A stretch of 5,014 bases of DNA from Chitinophagaceae bacterium (GTDB lineage: Bacteria > Bacteroidota > Bacteroidia > Chitinophagales > Chitinophagaceae), in NCBI GenBank assembly GCA_947459455.1, contig CANHEC010000223.1:1-5014 (forward strand), written 5' to 3'. The first letter of the stretch is position 1. Each line of letters begins with the position of its first letter. The notes beneath the pieces were generated by a model, which was given only the letters and a program-made list of their open reading frames with translations, searched no databases and was not told where the DNA came from. The position numbers and the translations under genes are program-made. This document shows, one piece after another, positions 1 to 5,014 of the stretch.

Positions 1-465
1 AAACAGCCGGTTTTCCAGCAAAATGCGGGCAATGCCTAACCGCACCTGGCGACGCAGGTCGGCGTGGTTGCCATTAAAGTATACCAGCATTTTATTGTTG
101 ACCAGTTTGGTCATCCCCCCGGGATCACTCAGGTCCATTTCAAGGCCGATATTGCTGGTTTCGGCATCGTCCCAGCTATTGTACAATACAATATTGGCGC
201 GGCGCTGCAGGGCTACTTCCGTGTAGGTTTCCAGTTGCGGCAATTCTTCCTCGGCCATTTGCAGCACATACTTGGCCAGTTCCAGTCCGCCTTCGGTAAA
301 GTGAATATTGAAATTGTCGGTTTGGTAAAAGCGCCAGTTGAATTTCTTGTACTGAATCCGGTTCTTTCCAAACTGTACCGATTGTACCTGCGCCATGGCC
401 GGCCAGGTCATTATCAGGGTCATTATCAGCAGCAGGGGGCCGGTCTTCGTCCAGGTTGTTCGCAT
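1..465 (-). CDS. Secreted TolB/PD40-like protein, N-terminal part (runs off left edge)
   Basis: Reading the minus strand from ATG at 465 gives 155 codons without a stop, ending at the window edge, so only the N-terminus is present. Residues 1-25 form a signal peptide (basic start, LLLIMTLIMTW core, AMA before Q26). The mature start, with the pattern VQFGKNRIQYKKFNW followed by a Tyr/Phe-rich stretch and a GG-LAKYV segment, matches from memory the conserved N-terminus of a large (about 1000-residue) Bacteroidota family often annotated as TolB-like or WD40/PD40 propeller proteins. In that family a peptidase-MA-like domain precedes the beta-propeller repeats; those parts lie outside the window. 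Further family-like segments are VYFNGNHADLRRQ (about 129-141) and GIARILLEN (about 144-152). No other in-frame ATG lies just upstream. Its exact function is unknown; an envelope role is inferred from export. It is transcribed divergently from the hydrolase at 677. Confidence 0.85.
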   Translation of the reverse strand, partial: MRTTWTKTGPLLLIMTLIMTWPAMAQVQSVQFGKNRIQYKKFNWRFYQTDNFNIHFTEGGLELAKYVLQMAEEELPQLETYTEVALQRRANIVLYNSWDDAETSNIGLEMDLSDPGGMTKLVNNKMLVYFNGNHADLRRQVRLGIARILLENRLF

Positions 466-469
466 CAGG

Positions 470-475
470 TCCTTT
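470..475 (-). promoter_or_regulatory. Possible Shine-Dalgarno sequence for the TolB/PD40-like gene
   Basis: On the minus strand AAAGGA ends four bases before the ATG at 465. The spacing is short, and Bacteroidota generally do not depend on Shine-Dalgarno pairing, so this may be chance. It does support the chosen start, because the other complete genes here show no such purine run. Confidence 0.3.
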
Positions 476-502
476 CTTTTTATGCTCAATTCGAATAGGA
501 AT

Positions 503-513
503 TAAAGGTAGCA
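503..513 (-). promoter_or_regulatory. Candidate -7 promoter box upstream of the TolB/PD40-like gene
   Basis: The minus strand reads TGCTACCTTTA here, containing TACCTTTA, one base off the Bacteroidota sigma-70 -7 consensus TAnnTTTG. It ends 37 bases before the start codon at 465, which would give a leader of about 30 bases. No clear TTTG -33 box is found 19-23 bases further upstream. The same 11-mer precedes the other minus-strand gene at 2416-2426, which raises the odds that it is functional. The remainder of the 466-676 intergenic region shows no convincing promoter for the plus-strand hydrolase and no terminator. Confidence 0.4.
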
Positions 514-676
514 GAATAATGACATTGGCCTTGTGCACCCTTCGGTGGCCCGGCTATTTAACCCAATTTTTTGCCCTTACCCAGCTGTGCAGGCCGGCTG
601 GCCGCCATGCAGGGTGGCGTATACCAGGTTTTTCAGCCACATTTGCGCCGCTCCTTTCATGTCAAACGTATTCAAC

Positions 677-1327
677 ATGCTGCGCATTGCACAGTTCACT
701 TTCAGCCCCATTGCCGAGAATACTTACGTGCTGTTTGCCCCGGGCGGCGAGGCTGCCATTGTTGATCCGGGGGCCTATTTTGCCGAAGAGCAAGCCCAGC
801 TGGAAGCCTTTATAACCGAGCAGCAACTGCAGGTACGCTACCTGCTGCAAACGCATTGTCACCTCGATCATGTATTTGGCCTGCAAGCCTGCGCCAACCG
901 CTACGGCCTGCAACCCCATATGCACCCGCTGGAGCAGCAGGTGCTGGCCTGGGCCCCCGAAAGCGGCCGCCGCTGGCAGCTGCCCTTTGAGTGCTACAGC
1001 GGCCCTGTGCACTACCTGCAAGGTGGCCAGCAGCTGTCACTGGCCGGCCAAACACTACAAGTGCTGGAGGTGCCGGGCCATTCGCCGGGTCACGTAGCCT
1101 TTTACAATGCGGCCGGCGGCTTTATTGTGAGTGGCGATGTGCTGTTTCAAGGCAGCATTGGCCGAACCGATTTGCCCGGCGCCAACCACCAGCAGTTGCT
1201 CAGCAGTATTGCCACGCAGTTGTGGCCACTGCCCGATGCGACGGTGGTGCTAAGCGGCCATGGCGAGGCCACCACCATCGGTGCCGAAAAACAAACCAAT
1301 CCGTTTTTGCAAGACCTGCCCGCCTAA
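677..1327 (+). CDS. MBL-fold metallo-hydrolase, GloC/YcbL (type II glyoxalase)-like
   Basis: The 216-residue product is a complete single-domain metallo-beta-lactamase-fold enzyme, close in length to E. coli YcbL/GloC (about 215). Visible metal ligands are THCHLDH with H60, H62, D64 and H65, PGHSPGH with H135, SGD with D154 and SGHGE with H195, the full dinuclear set. The IGRTDLPG segment (161-168) and the C-terminal NPFLQD motif also match the GloC type. The family hydrolyses S-D-lactoylglutathione or related thioesters in the cytoplasm; whether this host uses glutathione or another thiol is unknown, so the substrate is inferred. The frame is open back to 533, but the first 48 codons of that extension look like non-coding Pro/Cys-rich sequence, and homologues start near the RIAQFTFSPIAENTYVL segment, so ATG 677 is preferred. 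ATG 659 is a possible alternative. There is no signal peptide. Its stop codon overlaps that of the convergent beta-helix gene. Confidence 0.92.
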   Translation: MLRIAQFTFSPIAENTYVLFAPGGEAAIVDPGAYFAEEQAQLEAFITEQQLQVRYLLQTHCHLDHVFGLQACANRYGLQPHMHPLEQQVLAWAPESGRRWQLPFECYSGPVHYLQGGQQLSLAGQTLQVLEVPGHSPGHVAFYNAAGGFIVSGDVLFQGSIGRTDLPGANHQQLLSSIATQLWPLPDATVVLSGHGEATTIGAEKQTNPFLQDLPA

Positions 1328-2373
1328 AGCCTGACGCCGGCCTTGAGGGCCACCGGTGTGGCCCCATGCCATTTGCCCAGCTTGCATGCCAGCATTTGTA
1401 CCTGTCGCTGCTGCACTGCCACGGCACCCCGCACATGCACCCCGTAGCCGCCGGCACCGCTGATGTGCAGGCTGTCCAGCAGCAGGCTGGCTTTTTTGGC
1501 GCCTAAGGGTTCGGCATATACAGCGTCTGCTTTGTCGGCCCGGGCGGTGGCCTTTAGCTGCAGCGCCTGTAGCAGCAGCTGGCCATGGCCGCGCCATACC
1601 ACACCGCTGCCTGTTCCGTTTTCAAAACGGCTTTGCTGTATGCGGCCACCCGAGCCAGCCGCCAGCAGCACGGCCATGTCCTGGTAGGCTACTCCTGCTT
1701 TGCCAAAGTCGCTTATCTGGCAGTTGGTCACTATAGCGTTGCGGCAGGCTTCCAGCAGTATGCCTACGCCGTCTATATCCTCTATGGTCACCTGCTCTAT
1801 GCGTACGCCGGTGTACCAGGCTGTATCGGCCTCGGGCGGGTTGGCAGCACCTATCAAAATGCCGGTGCTGCGGCCGCCGCTGCGGGTGCCCCTCAGCTCT
1901 TGCAGTACACAGTGGCTGATGCTGATGTTTTGGTGTTCGCCACTACTATCAGGTTTGGCTAGTATGCCTACGTGGCCGTGGCGCAGCTGCAGTCCGTCTA
2001 CGCTGGCGTGTTGGCTATTGCCCAGGCTCAGCAGCACATTCAGGCTGTAGGCCGGGTTGTACACCTGCAGGTGCCCATAGCCCAGCAGCTTCCAGTGCCT
2101 GCCTTGTATCACTATGCGGTAGTTGCTGGACTTATCGCCCACCTGTACCGGTCGCGGTGCATGTATGATAATCGGCTTGTCGGGCGAGCCCTGTACATTA
2201 TTCAGGTAGATGTAGCTGTACTTGCCAGCTAGTTGAATAGTATCACCCGGATGTACTTTGGGCGATACAGCTGGTACATACAATTCGCCGGTCGATCGGG
2301 CGGGCATTTTATGCAGGCGTTGCGCTGGTAGCAGGGTAGGTGCGGCCAATGCTAATAGCATGAGTAGGCGCAT
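1324..2373 (-). CDS. Secreted right-handed parallel beta-helix protein (pectate-lyase-like fold)
   Basis: From ATG 2373 the product has 349 residues. Residues 1-17 (MRLLMLLALAAPTLLPA) are a signal peptide with likely cleavage before Q18. An N-terminal PGDTIQLAGKYSYIYL segment (about 41-56), followed by a SPDKPIIIHA segment, is the usual lead-in to bacterial right-handed beta-helix domains. From about residue 110 short beta-strand coils repeat with Asn/Cys/Ser/Gly turns: ISISHC (150-155), VRIEQVTIEDIDGVGILLE (190-208), IVTNCQISDF (214-223), RIQQSRFENGTGSGV (244-258) and LLLDSLHISGAGGYGVHV (297-314). This fold occurs in polysaccharide lyases, hydrolases and epimerases, and also in non-enzymatic surface proteins. 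I see no diagnostic catalytic motif, so the activity is not assigned. The frame extends upstream to 2595, but that part does not resemble a protein N-terminus and would bury the signal peptide. No type IX C-terminal sorting domain is evident at the GVRL end, suggesting a periplasmic or plain exported location. Confidence 0.85.
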   Translation of the reverse strand: MRLLMLLALAAPTLLPAQRLHKMPARSTGELYVPAVSPKVHPGDTIQLAGKYSYIYLNNVQGSPDKPIIIHAPRPVQVGDKSSNYRIVIQGRHWKLLGYGHLQVYNPAYSLNVLLSLGNSQHASVDGLQLRHGHVGILAKPDSSGEHQNISISHCVLQELRGTRSGGRSTGILIGAANPPEADTAWYTGVRIEQVTIEDIDGVGILLEACRNAIVTNCQISDFGKAGVAYQDMAVLLAAGSGGRIQQSRFENGTGSGVVWRGHGQLLLQALQLKATARADKADAVYAEPLGAKKASLLLDSLHISGAGGYGVHVRGAVAVQQRQVQMLACKLGKWHGATPVALKAGVRL

Positions 2374-2415
2374 GGCTGAAGGGTTGGGTTTTAAAGAGCA
2401 ATAGGGGTGGGACAG

Positions 2416-2426
2416 TAAAGGTAGCA
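2416..2426 (-). promoter_or_regulatory. Candidate -7 promoter box upstream of the beta-helix gene
   Basis: The minus strand reads TGCTACCTTTA, identical over 11 bases to the box before the TolB/PD40-like gene. TACCTTTA differs by one base from the Bacteroidota TAnnTTTG element. It ends 42 bases before the ATG at 2373, a distance similar to the 37 bases at the other gene, and this favours the 2373 start over the longer frame. No good -33 TTTG is present upstream. Confidence 0.4.
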
Positions 2427-2528
2427 TGGCTGGCTCTAAAAGTGAATTGTCTGGCAGAATGAGGGCGATGAACACCGGGTGGATGCGCAATTGGATGCTG
2501 GTAAGCGCTTGGGCGAAAAAAACGGTGG

Positions 2529-2559
2529 TTTGAGCCAATAAGAAAGCGCCGGGTGTTTG
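2529..2559 (+). promoter_or_regulatory. Weak candidate promoter for the giant surface protein
   Basis: TTTG at 2529-2532 is followed after exactly 19 bases by GGTGTTTG at 2552-2559. The spacing and the final TTTG fit the Bacteroidota -33/-7 arrangement, but the TA of the -7 box is replaced by GG. It would give a leader of roughly 55 bases before ATG 2621. The match is partial and could be chance. Nothing else in the 247-bp divergent region 2374-2620 fits better on this strand. Confidence 0.2.
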
Positions 2560-2620
2560 TACACAGCAACTTGCGGCGCAATTGCTTTCAGGCATCGCTT
2601 ACTCACATCTAACGCCACCA

Positions 2621-5014
2621 ATGCTTATGTATCGTCTTACTAATCACATTGCATTCTCTTTTTGTTGTTTGCTGGCATTGATTGCGGCATTGCCAACTGC
2701 TGCGCAGCTACCCCCCAGTATCTGCAGCCCCCTGGGTGGCAAGCGGGCCGACATCGTATCGGTACAAATGGCCTACCGGGCACCCGGCGGCGCTATGCCC
2801 ACCTTCAGCATTCCTGCCGGCGCTACCAATGCGTTTGTCACCATTTCCAATCATATTTCTGTGGTGGCTTCGCCCACGTCCGACCAAAACCTGGGCGACG
2901 AAGACTTTGTGACGACGAACGCGTCGCTCAATCTTGCCACCAGCCGATCGAGCGGTTTCCTGAATTACGCCCAAAGCACCAATACCAGTTTTGCCGAAGT
3001 GAATCTTTTTTCGTGGATCAATCTGCCTTTTGGCAGCTGGGCATCTACGCAAATAGCGCAGGGCCAATCGGCACCCACTTTGCTCAATGATATTCGGTTT
3101 ACTGTCAGCGGTAGCACCCTCACCGTAGCCGAGTCCAACGCCAATACCTACGCGGTGTACATGGTAGAGTTTACCTCGGCGGCTACCAATTCGCTCATCG
3201 AAAATGGCTTTCAGCGGGCGGTCATGACAGGCGGCCTGCAAACCAGCTCTACCCCCATCCCTGCCAATACCAACCTGATTGTGATCAGCAAGAAAGGTAC
3301 CGTAGCGTTGTCCAACTACTCATCGGCCGGCGGTACCGAAGAAGGCTACAGCAGCGACCGCCTGATCATAGATGTGGACGCTGGCCGAACCAATGGACAC
3401 CTCACGGTCAGCAATGGCGCCAGCCTGGCGTTCCGTTCCAATTACGCCATTGTCAATCATCCCAGCACCAGCACCAGCCGCTTTTTGGCCAGTGGCAATG
3501 CCACCGGCGACCTGGCATCCAAAAGCACTACCAATAGTGCCAACACCAGTGATGTAGGCATTGGCAATCCCGCCATTTATATTTCGGGTGGCAATCTGAT
3601 CATCGATCGGGATGCGGCCTACCGGGCCAGCTTCGATGATGTGTATATCATCGAGTTTTATCGCCGCACCGGCAATGCAATGGCGGTAGAGTTTATAGAA
3701 ACGCAAAGCCGCTTTATAGCCGTGGGGCAGGGTACCACTTCGGGTACCAGTCGGGTGTTCGATGTGCCGGCAGGTGCCGAGTATGTCATACTGCGCCAGG
3801 CAGGCAATGCCAACAATGCCATCAACGTACACAATGAAAACGCCCTGTCATCTTACGCCGTTATTGATCTGAAAAATGAAACCGCTACCGGCTATTACTA
3901 TCAGCAGGTAGGGTTTGGATCTGCCACGCAGCGCCGCGATGACAACTTCGGATTTCGCAACCTGCCCCTCAACGGCACCAGTGCCCGCAATGCCAGCTTT
4001 TCGGCAGGGGTGTATACCACCGGTGCCACGGTGTACGATGTCAGCTTCTCGCTGTCGGCCGATAAAAGCGAACTCACGGTTACCAATTCATTTGGGTTGA
4101 TAGCGGCCAACTACCAGGTCATATCAGTGGCCGACTTTTTTGGCTCACGCCCCGACTATGCTTTTACTGTAAATGTCAACACCGATTTTGCTTACACCAA
4201 TAATGGCCAGTGTGGCAGTGTAAGGGTAACCGCCCGCCTGTGCAATCCCGGCAGTGGCAATAGCCCGGGTGGCATCCCCATCGCTTTTTACGACAGAAAC
4301 CCCACCACCGACGCTACCGCCCGGCTGGTGCATTTGTCCAGCTTCAATCCGGTATTGGCGCAAGGCACCTGTGCCGATTTCAGCTTCGATATCAATCTCC
4401 GTGCCCTCGGAATTGCCAACCCCAATGCCACGCTGTTTGCCATCACCAACGATAATGGCAGCTTTGTGCCCGGCGGTGTAGGCGGTGCAGTGGGCACCAC
4501 TTTCACCCTCGCATCGCTGGCCAATCAGGGTGGCCAGTATCGGGAGTGCGACTATACCAACAACATTGTATCGTTCAGCATTGCCGGTGTCATGCCATGT
4601 TCCAATGGCACCGTCTTCCGCGATGCCAATGGGCTCACCAATAACCAGATAGACGGCAGTCCGCTGGGCATTGCCGGCAGCAGCCAGCTATATGTCAATG
4701 TGATCAATAGCCTGGGCAATGTGGTGTTTGTATCTACCGTCAGCAATGCCGATGGCAGCTTTACGGCGCAGCCCAATACTACCGGCAACTTCCGCTTTCA
4801 GCTCAGCACTACGGCAGGTACCGTAGGGCAGCCGGCACCTGCTGCCACCCTGCCCGCCGGCTGGGTAGCCACCGGCGAAAACAGCAGCACCGGTACCGGT
4901 AGCGATGGCACGCCCAATGGCGAACTGCCCATCACCGGCATGACCACCGGTGCGGCCTTTAGCACCCTGCTGGGCCTGCAGCAGCTGCCCACCGGCCAGG
5001 CCTACACGGGCTAC
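2621..5014 (+). CDS. Giant modular secreted surface/adhesin-like protein, N-terminal 798 residues (runs off right edge)
   Basis: The frame from ATG 2621 is open for 798 codons to the window end. ATG 2627 (Met3) is an equally plausible start; both follow a sequence without a Shine-Dalgarno. Residues 1-28 form a signal peptide (FSFCCLLALIAAL core, TAA before Q29). Residues about 44-510 hold three diverged tandem beta-rich modules described in the separate repeat entry. Residues about 513-657 resemble a CARDB-type Ig-like module: C531 and C541 flank VRVTARL, then GGIPIAFYDRNPTTDATARL, C584, and CDYTNNIVSF with C643. From C660 an SdrD/Cna-B-like module begins with NGTVFRDANG and continues through LYVNVIN, NADGSF, TLPAGWVATGEN (about 743-754) and GSDGTPNG; this pattern is common in large Bacteroidota surface proteins. 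The product is rich in Asn, Thr, Ser, Gly and Ala and poor in Lys. Adhesion or matrix function and type IX secretion are inferred; the C-terminus that would show a sorting domain is outside the window. Confidence 0.88.
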   Translation, partial: MLMYRLTNHIAFSFCCLLALIAALPTAAQLPPSICSPLGGKRADIVSVQMAYRAPGGAMPTFSIPAGATNAFVTISNHISVVASPTSDQNLGDEDFVTTNASLNLATSRSSGFLNYAQSTNTSFAEVNLFSWINLPFGSWASTQIAQGQSAPTLLNDIRFTVSGSTLTVAESNANTYAVYMVEFTSAATNSLIENGFQRAVMTGGLQTSSTPIPANTNLIVISKKGTVALSNYSSAGGTEEGYSSDRLIIDVDAGRTNGHLTVSNGASLAFRSNYAIVNHPSTSTSRFLASGNATGDLASKSTTNSANTSDVGIGNPAIYISGGNLIIDRDAAYRASFDDVYIIEFYRRTGNAMAVEFIETQSRFIAVGQGTTSGTSRVFDVPAGAEYVILRQAGNANNAINVHNENALSSYAVIDLKNETATGYYYQQVGFGSATQRRDDNFGFRNLPLNGTSARNASFSAGVYTTGATVYDVSFSLSADKSELTVTNSFGLIAANYQVISVADFFGSRPDYAFTVNVNTDFAYTNNGQCGSVRVTARLCNPGSGNSPGGIPIAFYDRNPTTDATARLVHLSSFNPVLAQGTCADFSFDINLRALGIANPNATLFAITNDNGSFVPGGVGGAVGTTFTLASLANQGGQYRECDYTNNIVSFSIAGVMPCSNGTVFRDANGLTNNQIDGSPLGIAGSSQLYVNVINSLGNVVFVSTVSNADGSFTAQPNTTGNFRFQLSTTAGTVGQPAPAATLPAGWVATGENSSTGTGSDGTPNGELPITGMTTGAAFSTLLGLQQLPTGQAYTGY
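2750..4150 (+). repeat. Three diverged tandem protein modules of about 160 residues in the surface protein
   Basis: By eye, residues about 44-188, 192-350 and 357-510 share one layout. Each opens with a strand around an Arg/Phe-rich VSVQMAYRAPGG / GFQRAVMTGG / SRFIAVGQG segment, followed by a Pro-Ala turn and a strand (FSIPAGATNAFVTI at 62-75, TPIPANTNLIVI at 211-222, FDVPAGAEYVIL at 380-391). The middle has an aliphatic strand, polar residues and a Gly (for example IIDVDAGRTNGHL and VIDLKNETATGYY). Each closes with a strand such as STLTV / GNLII / SELTV and then an aromatic-ending strand YMVEF (F184), YIIEF (F346) or VADF (F506). The closing Phe positions are 162 and 160 residues apart. Identity is low, so this is ancient duplication visible at the protein level, not a DNA repeat. 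I do not recognise the module as a named domain. Confidence 0.6.

Noticed and set aside
64..498. Long plus-strand open frame opposite the left-edge gene
   Set aside because: It is antisense to the TolB/PD40-like gene, whose minus-strand translation has a signal peptide and recognised family residues. The plus-strand translation has no coherent features.
592..603. GGCCGGCTGGCC hairpin considered as a terminator or regulatory stem
   Set aside because: The stem is only four base pairs, with no following T-run, and it sits upstream of the hydrolase rather than after a gene.
662..1055. Minus-strand open frames across the hydrolase gene
   Set aside because: They are shadows of the metallo-hydrolase, whose plus-strand frame holds the full set of metal-binding motifs.
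1585..2232. Plus-strand open frames with repetitive Tyr/Ala/Val/Gln content opposite the beta-helix gene
   Set aside because: The repetitive look comes from the reverse complement of the beta-helix coils. The minus-strand frame has a signal peptide and fold-typical strands.
2662..3090. Plus-strand 142-residue open frame overlapping the start of the surface-protein gene
   Set aside because: It is in a different frame from the continuous 798-codon reading from 2621, which has a signal peptide and consistent modules. The 142-residue frame is Cys/Arg/His-rich, as expected of an out-of-frame reading.
3320..3832. Minus-strand 170-residue Gly/Ala/Ile-rich open frame inside the surface-protein gene
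   Set aside because: It arises opposite Asn/Thr/Gly/Ala codons of the plus-strand gene and has no independent start signal or domain.
4966..4984. CTGCTG/CAGCAG inverted repeat near the right edge
   Set aside because: It lies within the coding sequence and is explained by Leu/Gln codons; there is no T-tract or gene end nearby.
1..5014. Search for tRNA, rRNA, CRISPR, insertion sequences, toxin-antitoxin or phage-defence genes
   Set aside because: No such signature was found by eye on either strand: no spaced direct repeats, no transposase motifs, no cloverleaf-like sequence and no paired small genes.

Overview
The window looks like an ordinary chromosomal stretch of a fairly GC-rich member of the Bacteroidota, most likely from the Chitinophagales/Chitinophagaceae side. 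Three things point there. The left-edge gene starts with the conserved N-terminus of a large secreted TolB/PD40-type protein that is widespread in that phylum. The starts mostly lack Shine-Dalgarno sequences, and TAnnTTTG-like boxes lie upstream of two genes. The right-hand gene is a very large secreted protein built from modules typical of Bacteroidota cell-surface proteins. The organism assignment is an inference from recognised protein style, not from a marker gene.

Layout, left to right: (1) 1-465, minus strand, the N-terminal 155 residues of a secreted TolB/PD40-like protein that runs off the left edge. (2) A 211-bp divergent intergenic region (466-676) holding that gene's likely promoter. 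(3) 677-1327, plus strand, a complete 216-residue metallo-beta-lactamase-fold hydrolase of the GloC/YcbL (type II glyoxalase) kind. (4) 1324-2373, minus strand, a complete 349-residue secreted right-handed parallel beta-helix protein. It is tail-to-tail with the hydrolase and the two stop codons overlap by four bases. (5) A 247-bp divergent intergenic region (2374-2620). (6) 2621-5014, plus strand, the first 798 residues of a giant secreted surface protein that runs off the right edge. It has a signal peptide, three diverged tandem beta-rich modules of about 160 residues, a CARDB-like Cys-containing module and an SdrD/Cna-B-like module.

The genes do not form one operon, since strands alternate -,+,-,+. 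Three of the four products carry signal peptides and belong at or beyond the cell envelope; the GloC-like hydrolase is the only cytoplasmic one. No RNA gene, mobile element, CRISPR array or defence system is visible. The most unusual item is the N-terminal half of the giant surface protein, whose triplicated module I do not recognise as a named domain.
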